Shown here one piece after another: positions 9,164 to 18,111 of a stretch of 55,682 nt of DNA. Origin of the DNA: Veillonellales bacterium (GTDB lineage Bacteria > Bacillota > Negativicutes > JAAYSF01); the NCBI GenBank assembly GCA_039680175.1, contig JBDKTO010000116.1, positions 1-55,682 of the forward strand, written 5' to 3'. Each line of letters begins with the position of its first letter. Within the stretch, counting starts at the first letter, position 1. Below the pieces are notes generated by a model. The model worked only from the letters and a program-made list of their open reading frames with translations, did not search any database and was not told the origin of the DNA. A program made the position numbers and the translations under genes.

Positions 9164-10396
9164 ATGCCGCGTCCGTCTATGACGTATACAGTTCCGCAGC
9201 CCTTAGAACCGCTTAATCTGGAAGAGGTAAAATTTTGGCTGGGGATTATGCAGGAGCATGCTGTTTTTATTAAAGCCGGCCTGCCTTGCGACCGTACCGA
9301 TCTTATTGACGAAGCCCAGGCTTTTAGCCAGGAGTTCAACGCATTGCTGGCCCGTGGGGATAAAGTGCTGAATGAAAAAAAGTTTAATGAATGGGTAAAC
9401 GATTCTTATTGTGCAGTTAAAGATTTTTATCACTATAATCGGCAGCTGCTACAGGCCAGGATTACATGCAAACTAGGCGGTTCTGCTTATCCGCTGCAGT
9501 TGGATCATATGGCCAGGGAAGCCGAGTATGCTATGCGCTTATTGGCTAAGCTGAAAGAAGGCAAAGTGATTTTGAAGCAAGCTACTAAGACGCAGGAAAA
9601 TACGTTTTGGCTGCGGATTATGGGCGACCATGCCAAATTTATCAGTCATTTGCTGGATCCTTCGGAGTGGGCGCTGATCAGTACTGCCAATGATTTTTCC
9701 CGGGAATTTGACGACCTGTTTTTGCAGGGGCGGGATTTTGTCAGCATGCTGCACCATTATAGCGGCGAGATTCCGTCCTATAAGCGGTTTATGCAGGATG
9801 CCAGGGTATCTACTCGCCAATTGTATGATTTCAAAAAAGCCTTGGAAGATATGCTCAGCGATTGTCGATTGCTCAGTTTGATGAACCCTTTATTTGCCGA
9901 TCACATTCGCCGGGAAGCCGAGCACTATTTGATGCTGCTGGCGATGATGGATAAGGGCGTAATCAAGAACATTGTTTCCGCTGAGGAGGATATGGAAGAC
10001 CAGGAGGATTTCGCTGATTTGGATTATATAGAGGAACGCCAGGGACCGGCTTTGACAGAAGAAGCGGATTCGGACATTGTTGACAGGAAAGCGGGTGCAG
10101 ACGACAAGGCGTTGTTTCTTCAGGCGGCTGATCAGGATGAAGACGAAGCGTTGACGGAGGAAGAAATACCGCTCCCATTACCGTCTGTCCCCAAGCATAA
10201 ACAGCATAAACAGGCAATCGTGGAGAGCGCGGGGGAATTTGTTGACGACGAGGCGGTAGATGAAGGAGAAGAAAGCACAGCGGTGATCATTCCGCCAGTG
10301 GAAACGATTAAAGAAGAAGTCGTTAAATCGGAAAAGCAGTCTAAGTATAAGTGGGGCAGCAAATGGCCCCGGGCCTTGGGAAAACTGTCGAAATAG
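9164..10396 (+). CDS. DUF2935 domain protein with two repeats and an acidic tail
   Basis: A 410-residue protein with two copies of the DUF2935 helical domain. Repeat 1 begins EEVKFWLGIMQEHAVFI near residue 20 and repeat 2 begins ENTFWLRIMGDHAKFI near 145; both have the W-x-x-I-M-x-x-H-A-x-F-I pattern, with spaced acidic and His residues that could bind metal in a ferritin-like bundle. After about residue 265 comes a long low-complexity acidic tail and a basic last 30 residues. The ATG at 9164 is preferred to an in-frame GTG at 9083 because GGGGGAG precedes it. The family is common in spore-forming Firmicutes; function is unknown. Confidence 0.8.
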   Translation: MPRPSMTYTVPQPLEPLNLEEVKFWLGIMQEHAVFIKAGLPCDRTDLIDEAQAFSQEFNALLARGDKVLNEKKFNEWVNDSYCAVKDFYHYNRQLLQARITCKLGGSAYPLQLDHMAREAEYAMRLLAKLKEGKVILKQATKTQENTFWLRIMGDHAKFISHLLDPSEWALISTANDFSREFDDLFLQGRDFVSMLHHYSGEIPSYKRFMQDARVSTRQLYDFKKALEDMLSDCRLLSLMNPLFADHIRREAEHYLMLLAMMDKGVIKNIVSAEEDMEDQEDFADLDYIEERQGPALTEEADSDIVDRKAGADDKALFLQAADQDEDEALTEEEIPLPLPSVPKHKQHKQAIVESAGEFVDDEAVDEGEESTAVIIPPVETIKEEVVKSEKQSKYKWGSKWPRALGKLSK

Positions 10397-10442
10397 GCGT
10401 GGAAAATCGGGCACATGGGTTAAAGGCACATAGCCCGTGGCT

Positions 10443-10494
10443 AAAAGTGTAAAACTGTCCGCAGCAGCTGCTGCGGGCAGTTTTACACTTTTTT
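10443..10494 (+). terminator. Strong rho-independent terminator after the DUF2935 gene
   Basis: A long inverted repeat (AAAAGTGTAAAACTG with CAGTTTTACACTTTT, plus an inner GC stem around AGCT) ending in a run of T. Located between the DUF2935 gene and queC. Confidence 0.88.
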
Positions 10495-10630
10495 ATGAGC
10501 TATGAGCCGCAATAACCACCAGCCTAAAAAGCAGCCTGCCGGGGAATGCTATACGACAAAGATGTTCGATCAGAAGGGTTTTGTCGGCTGAAAAGCGAAG
10601 GTTATGGTATCAAATTTTTCGGGGGTAACG

Positions 10631-11302
10631 ATGAAGACACTGAAATCGCAAGGCGCTATGGTGGTGTTTAGCGGCGGACAGGACAGTACTACCTGCCTGT
10701 TTTGGTCGTTGAAAAATTTTGGCCGGGTGGAGGCCGTTACTTTTGATTATCAACAGCGGCACAAACAAGAGATCGAGTGTGCAAAAGCAATCGCCGCAGA
10801 AATGAAAGTTCCCCACACCGTTCTGGATATGAGTCTGCTGAATCAGCTGACTGCCAATGCGTTAACACGGAATGACATTGCAGTCAAAGCCGGGGAACAG
10901 GGAGGACTGCCTTCCACTTTTGTCGATGGCCGGAATCTGCTGTTTTTATCTTTTGCCGCCGTGCTGGCGAAACAGAAAAACATTCGTCATCTTGTGACCG
11001 GCGTTTGCGAAACTGATTTTAGCGGTTACCCGGACTGCCGGGATGTTTTTATCAAATCCCTGAATGTTACGCTGAAGCTGGCGATGAATTATGAATTCGT
11101 GATTCATACGCCGCTGATGTGGATTAATAAAGCGGAAACCTGGAAGCTGGCCGACGAGCTGGGCCGGCTGGATTATATCCGGGAGCATACGCTGACTTGC
11201 TATAACGGGATCACCGGGGATGGCTGCGGTGAATGCCCGGCCTGCAAGCTGAGAGCCAGGGGACTGGCAGAATATTTAGCAGAGAAAGGTAGTTTCAAAT
11301 GA
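10631..11302 (+). CDS. queC: 7-cyano-7-deazaguanine synthase
   Basis: A 223-residue ATP-dependent ligase that converts 7-carboxy-7-deazaguanine to preQ0 in queuosine synthesis. It has the PP-loop motif [11 protein letters not shown] close to the N-terminus and the C-terminal four-Cys zinc site ([16 protein letters not shown]). The ATG at 10631 has GGGGGT seven bases upstream; an in-frame ATG at 10604 has no well-spaced site. First gene of the queC-queD-queE operon, overlapping queD by 4 bp. I looked for a preQ1 riboswitch in the 130 bp upstream and did not recognise one. Confidence 0.95.
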   Translation: MKTLKSQGAMVVFSGGQDSTTCLFWSLKNFGRVEAVTFDYQQRHKQEIECAKAIAAEMKVPHTVLDMSLLNQLTANALTRNDIAVKAGEQGGLPSTFVDGRNLLFLSFAAVLAKQKNIRHLVTGVCETDFSGYPDCRDVFIKSLNVTLKLAMNYEFVIHTPLMWINKAETWKLADELGRLDYIREHTLTCYNGITGDGCGECPACKLRARGLAEYLAEKGSFK

Positions 11303-11688
11303 AGGAAAAGGTAAGGGCGAAAAAAATTTTTACATTTGATGCCGCGCATTCTTTGCCAGGCTATGATGGCAAATGCGCTAACATTCATGGGCATACGTAC
11401 CGACTCGAAGTGGTAGTGTCCAGACCGAACGGGGGACTGGCCGAAGGCGGTTCCAGTGACGGCATGGTGATCGATTTTTCCGAACTGAGCCGGATCGTGA
11501 AAACGGAAATTATCGACCAGGTTGATCACAAATGGCTCAATGATGTTTTTGCATTTCGCACCACATCGGAGAATATGGCGGTTCACTTTTTTCAACTGTT
11601 GGCCCGGCGGTTACAAGACAGTGACGTTGTCGTGGAAAAGGTGTTGCTTTGGGAAACGCCCACTTCCTGCATTGAGGTGGGGAAATGA
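11299..11688 (+). CDS. queD: 6-carboxy-5,6,7,8-tetrahydropterin synthase
   Basis: A 129-residue enzyme of the PTPS fold that makes 6-carboxytetrahydropterin from dihydroneopterin triphosphate. Zinc ligands and catalytic residues are in [10 protein letters not shown] and CANIHGHTY (His and the catalytic Cys). The ATGA overlaps at both ends (with queC and queE) show translational coupling. Length is normal. Confidence 0.95.
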   Translation: MKEKVRAKKIFTFDAAHSLPGYDGKCANIHGHTYRLEVVVSRPNGGLAEGGSSDGMVIDFSELSRIVKTEIIDQVDHKWLNDVFAFRTTSENMAVHFFQLLARRLQDSDVVVEKVLLWETPTSCIEVGK

Positions 11689-12278
11689 GGGAAACGTCCT
11701 ATCCGGTAATTGAGGTTTTTGAAAGTATTCAGGGGGAAGGAGCCCATATGGGGCTGGGGGCTGATTTTATCCGGCTGGCCGGCTGCAATTTACGCTGCCC
11801 CTGGTGTGATACCAGCCAGGCCTTTAATGTCGAAAATGTCAGAACTTACATAGCGGAGGAACTTCTCCAGGTCTATCCTTTTAACCAGCCGATGGTTGTC
11901 ATTACCGGCGGCGAGCCGACACTGCATGATTTGGGGCCGTTAGTCGCGGGGCTGCACCACCGGGGGAAATATGTGGCTATAGAAACCAACGGCACCCGGG
12001 ATGTTCCGGAAGATTGGCAGGTTGACTGGGTCACTGTATCGCCGAAGCCGCCGGAGTATGCAATTCGCTGCCGGGCTGACGAACTGAAATACATCGTGGA
12101 TGACGGGTTTGAATTGAGGCATATTCAACGCGACAAGGCAGCTGACGGAAAAGTTTTTTTGCAAGTCGAAAGCTGCCGCCCGGAATCGGCGGCAAAAGCC
12201 TATGCTATGATAATAAAAAATCCCCGGCTGCATTTGCGGCTGGGGATTCAGCTGCACAAAATTGTTGGTGTGGAATAA
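11685..12278 (+). CDS. queE: 7-carboxy-7-deazaguanine synthase (radical SAM)
   Basis: A 197-residue radical SAM enzyme that contracts 6-carboxytetrahydropterin to 7-carboxy-7-deazaguanine. The cluster motif is GCNLRCPWCDT near residue 30, and VFESIQGEGAHMG near the start is the usual QueE signature. VITGGEPTLH is the second SAM contact. It overlaps queD by 4 bp and ends the operon. A GC-rich inverted repeat overlaps its last codons (about 12221-12249) and may help end transcription. queF is not in the window. Confidence 0.94.
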   Translation: MRETSYPVIEVFESIQGEGAHMGLGADFIRLAGCNLRCPWCDTSQAFNVENVRTYIAEELLQVYPFNQPMVVITGGEPTLHDLGPLVAGLHHRGKYVAIETNGTRDVPEDWQVDWVTVSPKPPEYAIRCRADELKYIVDDGFELRHIQRDKAADGKVFLQVESCRPESAAKAYAMIIKNPRLHLRLGIQLHKIVGVE

Positions 12279-12316
12279 ATGATATCTATTTTATAACAGC
12301 GGGGAGTGGCAGTGGA

Positions 12317-14053
12317 ATGTCGCCAACTTATTTAGCGCTGCAGAGTCTGTATCGAATTTCAGTGATCGGCATGAGTGCCTATTTAATCAGTCAGCTGCCG
12401 GCATTTCGCTATACTTTGAAGCATCAGTTGTATCATTGGCAGGACAAGCTGCTGCTTATCCTGGTTTTCGGGCTGTTGTCGATTTTGGGGAATGCCCTGG
12501 GGATTCCTTATCAGGGTTCTCTGGCCAATAACCGGATTGTCGGACCGATTGTCGCCGGTTTAATGGGCGGCCCGCTTGTGGGTATGGGGGCCGGATTGAT
12601 CGGAGCCATTCCCCGCTATTTTATGGGCGGGTATACCATGTGGGCGGCAGTGGGCGCTAATATTGTGGCCGGGTACGTTTGCGGCCTGGTTTACAATCAT
12701 TATGGCGCTCGCAATATCGGCCTTAAAACCGCTTTTTTTTCTGCCTTGGGATCGGAATTTTTATTGAAGAGTATGGTATTAACGCTGTCTTATCCTTTTG
12801 AGGCGGCCTGGGATTTGGAAAAAACCATTGCTTTGCCTACGATGACCTTCAATAGTCTGGCAGTGGTTTTTTTTATGTATGTTGTCCGGGGTATTTTTAA
12901 AGAGCAGGAAAAACTCCAGGCTGAATTGGCCCAGCAGGCCATGCGGGTTATCCGCAAAACCAGCGCTTTGCTGCGGAATGGGTTAACCGAAACAGCCGCC
13001 ACGCAATTGATGGAGATTTTATATCAGGAAATGAAGCCGGCTGCCGTGGCGGTTACTGACCCCAACAATATTCTGGCTTTTTGCGGCAAAGGGAAAGATC
13101 ATCATTTTAAAGGAACGCCGATTATTACAGCCTCGACAAAACTGTCGCGGAAGACAGGACGGACGGTGATTGCCCAGACTAAGGAAGAGATTGGCTGCCC
13201 GCACAGCCAGTGTTCGCTGACGGCAGTGGTGGATGCGCCGCTGATGGTGAATGAGGAGTTCATGGGCAGTATTAAGATTTTTAAAGTGAACGGGGAACTG
13301 GTGCTGCCTTATGAAGCTGAATTGATTCAGGGTATCGCTGATTTTCTCAGTTCCCAATTGGTATATTTTAAAATGGAACAGCAGTCGCATTTGTTGGCTC
13401 AGGCTGAGTATAATATTTTGAAAAATCAGATTAACCCTCATTTTCTGTTCAACACCCTGGCGACCATCCGAGTGCTGGTACGTACCAACCCGGATATGGC
13501 CCGTCTGATGATTAAGGATTTATCTGATTTGCTGCGCCGGACACTGCAGCGGGGCCGGGAAATTATCACAGTACAGGAGGAGCTGGATAATGTTTTCTGT
13601 TATATGCGGCTGCAGCAGGCTCGTTTTGGGGACCGGATCCGGCTGGAGCAGCAGATTCCGGAGGAACTGCTGGCCCATTTGATTCCGGTGTTTACCATCC
13701 AGCCGCTTGTGGAAAATGCGGTCAAGCATGGATTATCGACTAAAAATGAGGGAGGAACGGTAACGCTTAAAGCCTGGCACGACGAAACTCGTTTGTTTAT
13801 TGCAGTGGAAGACGACGGTGTGGGAATGTCTCAGGGGAAGGCGGCGAATTTACTGGAGGAAGAGGCCGGCGGCAGGGATGAACAAAGCACGGGAATCGGT
13901 CTGATCAATGTGGATCACCGCCTGGAAAGGATATACGACGGCAGAGGCGGACTGAAAATTGACAGTCGGCCGGAACAGGGAACCCGGGTCACCATCCGGC
14001 TTCCCTGGCGGCCGGACTCTACGGCAAACGAGCCGATGACAGGGGAGGGATGA
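12317..14053 (+). CDS. lytS: LytS-type sensor histidine kinase
   Basis: A 578-residue membrane kinase. The first 190 residues hold about six hydrophobic helices with the 5TM-5TMR_LYT pattern (NRIVGPIVAGLMGGPLVG near 75), then a GAF-like domain (about 225-350), the histidine-kinase motif with phospho-acceptor His375 in NQINPHFLFNTL, and an ATPase domain with N-box QPLVENAVKHGL and the G-box near 520. The gene overlaps the response regulator by 4 bp. LytS-type systems in Firmicutes often sense small carboxylates or pyruvate and drive a nearby transporter; here a DASS transporter lies downstream. Confidence 0.92.
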   Translation: MSPTYLALQSLYRISVIGMSAYLISQLPAFRYTLKHQLYHWQDKLLLILVFGLLSILGNALGIPYQGSLANNRIVGPIVAGLMGGPLVGMGAGLIGAIPRYFMGGYTMWAAVGANIVAGYVCGLVYNHYGARNIGLKTAFFSALGSEFLLKSMVLTLSYPFEAAWDLEKTIALPTMTFNSLAVVFFMYVVRGIFKEQEKLQAELAQQAMRVIRKTSALLRNGLTETAATQLMEILYQEMKPAAVAVTDPNNILAFCGKGKDHHFKGTPIITASTKLSRKTGRTVIAQTKEEIGCPHSQCSLTAVVDAPLMVNEEFMGSIKIFKVNGELVLPYEAELIQGIADFLSSQLVYFKMEQQSHLLAQAEYNILKNQINPHFLFNTLATIRVLVRTNPDMARLMIKDLSDLLRRTLQRGREIITVQEELDNVFCYMRLQQARFGDRIRLEQQIPEELLAHLIPVFTIQPLVENAVKHGLSTKNEGGTVTLKAWHDETRLFIAVEDDGVGMSQGKAANLLEEEAGGRDEQSTGIGLINVDHRLERIYDGRGGLKIDSRPEQGTRVTIRLPWRPDSTANEPMTGEG

Positions 14054-14814
14054 TGATGGATAAATACAAAGTAGTGCTGGTGGATGATGAACCGCTAATG
14101 TGTGAGGAATTAGCCAGCTTTTTAGCTGAATTTGAAGAAGTTGAGGTCGTTGGAATCTGTTATACTGATATCGAAGCGCTGGCTTGCATTGGCCAGCAGG
14201 CACCGGATATTGTCTTTCTGGATATTCAAATGCCGGGTCAGGGGGGAATGCAGCTGGCCCAAAAACTGACGAAGTTTGCTAAGCCGCCGGTCATTATTTT
14301 TGCTACGGCTTATGATAGTTTTGCCTTAGCCGCTTTTGAAGTGAATGCGGTGGATTATTTGCTGAAACCCTTTAATGAATCGGATTTAGAACGGGCGTTA
14401 ACAAAGGCAAAACGGTTTTTAGCCGGCAGGATCGCCAAACTAAGCCCTGCGAAGGGGGATGACGGAAATGAGGTCTATCCGCAAAAGTTCAGCGCCGAAC
14501 GGAACGGAAAGTTGGATATTATCGACCGGGATGAAATTCAGATGGTCTATGCCCAGGATCGGCTGGTGTATATTCAGACAACCGGCGGGCGCACTTATAC
14601 CAGCAAGTTTACTCTGCATGAGTTTGAGCTGAAACTGGACACCACCAAATTTCTGCGCTGCCACCGCAACTATATTGTCAACGTGGACTGCATTGAGCAG
14701 TTGGCTCCCTGGTTTAATCGCGGCTATTTGCTGACGTTGCAGGGAACCAAGAAAGAGCAGGTTCCGGTGAGCCGTAATTTTGTCAAAGAACTGCGCCGGT
14801 TTATTCAGTTTTAA
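14050..14814 (+). CDS. lytR: LytTR-family response regulator
   Basis: A 254-residue cytoplasmic regulator with an N-terminal receiver domain (VDDE acidic pocket at 11-14; phospho-Asp58 in FLDIQMPG; KP pair near 107) and a C-terminal LytTR DNA-binding domain (about 150-254; KFLRCHRNYIVN). Three consecutive ATG codons make the exact start (14050, 14053 or 14056) uncertain; AGGGGAGGG lies just before them. Partner of the LytS kinase; probable target is the DASS transporter gene downstream, but I could not locate a convincing pair of LytTR boxes. Confidence 0.92.
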   Translation: MMMDKYKVVLVDDEPLMCEELASFLAEFEEVEVVGICYTDIEALACIGQQAPDIVFLDIQMPGQGGMQLAQKLTKFAKPPVIIFATAYDSFALAAFEVNAVDYLLKPFNESDLERALTKAKRFLAGRIAKLSPAKGDDGNEVYPQKFSAERNGKLDIIDRDEIQMVYAQDRLVYIQTTGGRTYTSKFTLHEFELKLDTTKFLRCHRNYIVNVDCIEQLAPWFNRGYLLTLQGTKKEQVPVSRNFVKELRRFIQF

Positions 14815-15159
14815 TTTTACCGAGTATTCATACCAAACATCAGGCCCCCAGGGAGCGCCGCATCGCTGCCGCTTCTCAAAGCACGGGGACGTTCTTTTTG
14901 CTTCTTTCAAGCAGCAAAAAGCACAACCACCTCCGACGGAATCTTCTTCTGTCTTTCTCCGGAGCACGGGCGGTTTTTCTTGCTAAGGACGATTCCAAGT
15001 GCTATGCGTCAGTGCTATATGCTCCTAAAATCTCACGGGTTTCTTACTGCTTGTTTTGGCTTTGTAGGTCGTTATTTTTACCGCCTTGTCTAAAAGTCAT
15101 GTCATAATTGTCTAAAAATACAGTAAAGTAATAGTAGGAAAGAAAAACAGGAGGTAAGA
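14815..15159. other. 345-bp intergenic region before the DASS transporter
   Basis: No convincing gene. The last 90 bp are AT-rich and should contain the promoter and LytTR sites for the transporter. A short stretch (15026-15044, bases like CTCCTAAAATCTCACGG) loosely resembles part of the gap at 3076-3090, which may be a degenerate dispersed repeat. Confidence 0.4.
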
Positions 15160-15207
15160 ATGAATAATTTAATTAAGGAGAGTGATTTGTATGGCAAATT
15201 CCTTTGA
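15160..15207 (+). CDS. Possible 15-residue leader peptide overlapping the transporter start
   Basis: ATG at 15160 follows a near-perfect ribosome binding site (AGGAGGT, 15150-15156) and opens a frame of 15 codons, MNNLIKESDLYGKFL, ending at TGA 15205-15207. It overlaps the first five codons of the transporter in another frame. The transporter's own site (AAGGAG at 15175-15180) lies inside this small frame, which would suit translational coupling. No similarity is known to me. Confidence 0.35.
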   Translation: MNNLIKESDLYGKFL

Positions 15208-16651
15208 TGACTGGGGTAAGAAATACGGATTAATCCTAGGACTGATCGTCGGGCTTGCCATTTGGCTGTTGCCGACGCCGGAAGGCATGAACATTACTCA
15301 GCACAAATTACTGGCGACTTTTGGCGGACTGGTTGTGCTGTGGATTACTATCGGCGTTAATTTTGCCGTCAGTACGTTTATTGGCATCGTATCGCTGTAT
15401 TTTTGGGTTGGCAATGCCGCCGGTACCGTTAAGAACGGGGTTTTGGTGCATGACGCTAATTTTGCCGTTTCCGGGTTTGCTTCGCCGGCTTTGTGGCTGT
15501 TGATTACCGGGTTTGTTATTTCCATTGCCATGACCCGCACCGGCGTGGCCAAGCGATTATCATTGCATATGATGCGTTTATTAGGACAAACACCGGTGGG
15601 AGCGATTTTCGCCCTAATGTTTGCCAATTTGGCAATTTCACCGTTTACACCTTCCAATACCGCCCGGCAGGCGGCCATGCTGCCTATCGTCGAGGGGATT
15701 GCCGATGCTTACAAGCTGGAACGGGGGAAAAGCAACTTCGGCAAGGCATTGGCGCTGGCGGCAACTTATGCCAACAACATTACCGGCGCCGCTTTCCTGA
15801 CAGGAACAATTCCCAACCCGGTATCTATCGGTATGATTATTGCCGCTGCGGGAGTTTCAATGTATACCACCTGGAGTTATTGGGCAGTGCTTGCTTTGCC
15901 GGTTAACATTATCATTCTCATTGTCTGCGGCTTTCTGGTGCTGCGGATGTTTCCGCCGGAGGTCAAATCAATTCCCGGCGGGGTGGACTATATCAAAAAA
16001 GAACTGGCCATTATGGGTCCGATGTCCGGTGCAGAGAAAAAAGCGATCCTGTACTTTCTGATCGCTTTGATTTTATGGGCTACAGACAGCATCCATCATT
16101 TCAATTCCACGATGATTGCTTTTCTGGTGTCGCTGCTTATTTTTCTGCCGAAGATCGGAGTTTTGGGCTGGAAAGAAACCGAGAAATCCATCCCCTGGGA
16201 ATTGTTCGTTTACTTCGGCGGCGTCATTACCCTTAGCGATGCTTTGATGAAAACCAAGGCTTTTGAATGGACGATTAAACATGCCTTAGCCGTAATGGGT
16301 CTGGACGGTTTGTCTATGATGGCCATGCTGGTGATTATGATTGGCTTCACCATTTTCAGTCACGTTATCTGGTCGACGACAACGGCGATGATGGGGGTTA
16401 TGGTGCCGATTTACATTGGAATGGCCCAGGCTATGGGCTTTGATATTGTCCAGTTTGTACTGCCTTTGGCGATGCTGATGTCCTACGCTTTCTTCTTGCC
16501 ATTTAACACTATGGGGAATATCATTATGTTTGGCGCCAATTATTATACAGTAAGCGATCAGGTAAAATCTTCTGTCCCCTTGGGACTGGCGGTCTGGGGA
16601 CTCTATGTACTGACTGCGTTTACCTGGTGGAAAATTGTTGGGTTTCTATAA
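15191..16651 (+). CDS. DASS-family anion:sodium symporter (dicarboxylate type)
   Basis: A 486-residue inner-membrane transporter with about 12 hydrophobic segments. The motif SPFTPSNTARQAAM (about 158-171) is the first substrate-binding SNT/SST-like loop of the divalent anion:Na+ symporter family (CitT, TtdT, 2-oxoglutarate/malate carriers), and the second half has the matching helical hairpin loop. ATG at 15191 has AAGGAG ten bases upstream; an in-frame GTG at 15182 sits directly on that site and is unlikely. It lies between a LytS/LytTR pair and a LarA-like racemase, suggesting uptake of a hydroxy-dicarboxylate such as malate or tartrate. Confidence 0.88.
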   Translation: MANSFDDWGKKYGLILGLIVGLAIWLLPTPEGMNITQHKLLATFGGLVVLWITIGVNFAVSTFIGIVSLYFWVGNAAGTVKNGVLVHDANFAVSGFASPALWLLITGFVISIAMTRTGVAKRLSLHMMRLLGQTPVGAIFALMFANLAISPFTPSNTARQAAMLPIVEGIADAYKLERGKSNFGKALALAATYANNITGAAFLTGTIPNPVSIGMIIAAAGVSMYTTWSYWAVLALPVNIIILIVCGFLVLRMFPPEVKSIPGGVDYIKKELAIMGPMSGAEKKAILYFLIALILWATDSIHHFNSTMIAFLVSLLIFLPKIGVLGWKETEKSIPWELFVYFGGVITLSDALMKTKAFEWTIKHALAVMGLDGLSMMAMLVIMIGFTIFSHVIWSTTTAMMGVMVPIYIGMAQAMGFDIVQFVLPLAMLMSYAFFLPFNTMGNIIMFGANYYTVSDQVKSSVPLGLAVWGLYVLTAFTWWKIVGFL

Positions 16652-16666
16652 AAGGAGGCAGGAAAA

Positions 16667-17926
16667 ATGGCAAATGAATTGCCGCGTTTCCGGCGGATGA
16701 AACAAAGTTTTCCCCGCCCGCTGGTAAGTGATGTTATCGGTACAGTGCGGCGGGAACTGGCGGCGCTGCAGCTAGATAAGAAAATCCGGCCGGGACAGAA
16801 AATCGGAGTAACAGCCGGCAGCCGGGGCATTCAGAATATCGTGCTCATCCTGAAAATAGTGACGGAATATCTTCGCGAGCTGGGGGCAGAACCCCGATTG
16901 CTGGCGGCTATGGGCAGCCACGGCGGCGGAACCGAGGCAGGCCAGCGGGAGCTGCTGGAAAGTTTCGGTATCACGGAAGTTTCTATTGGAGTTCCGGTGA
17001 CTGCCTGTGCCGTCAGTCGGATTGTGGGGCAGACTCAGGCGGGATTGCCGGTCTATACGTTGGAGTCGGCCTTGGCGGTAGACAGTATATTGGTAGTGAA
17101 CCGGGTCAAGACGCACACTTCCTTTAAGGGACAAGTGGAAAGCGGCCTGGTAAAGAAAATGGTAGTGGGTCTGGGTGGCCCTCAGGGAGCCAAGCAATTT
17201 CATAATTTCGGCAGCGAGGAACTGCCCCGTTTGCTGGTAGAAATCGGACAAGTGCTGTTAGATAAACTGCCGGTGCTGGGCGGCCTGGCGATTGTTGAAA
17301 ATGCCTATGAAGAGACGGCTCAGATTGAGGCTATCGCTACGAAAAATATTATCGCCCGGGAGACAGAGCTGCTGGTATATTCCAAATCACTCATGCCGAC
17401 GCTGCCGGTAAGCGACCTGGACTTGCTGCTCATCGGCGAAATGGGCAAAAATTATTCCGGGACCGGCATTGACACCAACATTATCGGTCGTATCCGGATC
17501 GAGGGAGTACCAGAGCCTGCGTCTCCCAGTATTAAACGGGTGGCGATACTTGATTTATCGGAAGCGTCTCATGGCAATGCCCATGGGATGGGGTTGGCTG
17601 ATTTCGTAACGGAAAAGCTGGTAAATAAAGTGGATCGGGCTAAAACGTATTTGAATTCCCTGACGAGTACCTTTGTTATTCGCTCGGCGATTCCCATGTA
17701 TTTTCCTAATGAAAAAGAACTGCTGTCAGGCGCTTTGCTGAGCTTGGGCGGCATTGCTCCGGAAAAACTGCGGGCGGCGCTGATCCCCAATACATTGTAT
17801 TTGACGGATTTGTGGGTTTCGGAAGCGGTTGCGGCGGAACTTGACGGCAAGCCGGGCATTGAATGGTGCGGCGGCTGTGAGGAATGCCGTTTTGATGCTG
17901 ATGGCAATCTGTTGTTGAAAGTGTAG
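16667..17926 (+). CDS. LarA-like (lactate racemase domain) protein
   Basis: A 419-residue protein of the nickel-pincer racemase superfamily (N-terminal DUF2088-type domain). Visible pieces are VTAGSRGI, AAMGSHGGGTEAGQ (His in the position of a LarA catalytic region) and VNRVKTHTSFKGQ followed by conserved Lys residues and QFHNFG. Members racemise or epimerise 2-hydroxy acids using a pyridinium thiocarboxylate nickel cofactor made by LarB, LarC and LarE, none of which is in this window. It lies 15 bp after the DASS transporter with AAAGGAGG as its ribosome site. The C-terminal WCGGCEEC Cys cluster is unusual to my knowledge. Substrate likely matches the transported anion. Confidence 0.72.
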   Translation: MANELPRFRRMKQSFPRPLVSDVIGTVRRELAALQLDKKIRPGQKIGVTAGSRGIQNIVLILKIVTEYLRELGAEPRLLAAMGSHGGGTEAGQRELLESFGITEVSIGVPVTACAVSRIVGQTQAGLPVYTLESALAVDSILVVNRVKTHTSFKGQVESGLVKKMVVGLGGPQGAKQFHNFGSEELPRLLVEIGQVLLDKLPVLGGLAIVENAYEETAQIEAIATKNIIARETELLVYSKSLMPTLPVSDLDLLLIGEMGKNYSGTGIDTNIIGRIRIEGVPEPASPSIKRVAILDLSEASHGNAHGMGLADFVTEKLVNKVDRAKTYLNSLTSTFVIRSAIPMYFPNEKELLSGALLSLGGIAPEKLRAALIPNTLYLTDLWVSEAVAAELDGKPGIEWCGGCEECRFDADGNLLLKV

Positions 17927-17954
17927 ACTTGCAGCTGGACATGGGATAACAAAG

Positions 17955-17992
17955 CACCCCGCTGACGGGAATATTCAGTCGGCGGGGTGTTA
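17955..17992 (+). terminator. Terminator after the LarA-like gene
   Basis: CACCCCGC (17955-17962) pairs with GCGGGGTG (17982-17989), followed by TTATTAT. It closes the transporter-racemase operon. Confidence 0.7.
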
Positions 17993-18111
17993 TTATGTTC
18001 GTATTCGCGTATATTTTTTGCAGGGATGAGCTATAAACTGGACTTTCACTGTAGGAGCCGGGGTGTGACAAGTACTTTGTGCTATGAGCCATGCGCTGTG
18101 CCGTTGCTCCC

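Noticed and set aside
10496-10630. Possible preQ1 riboswitch before queC
   Set aside because: I compared the leader with the preQ1-I pattern (short G-rich hairpin plus A-rich tail) and found no match; the hairpin present is the upstream gene's terminator.
12221-12249. Hairpin AATCCCC/GGGGATT near the end of queE as terminator
   Set aside because: It lies inside the coding sequence and has no T-run; noted in the queE entry only.
14815-15159. LytTR binding boxes before the DASS transporter
   Set aside because: No pair of repeats with proper spacing could be defined by eye; a motif scan would be needed.
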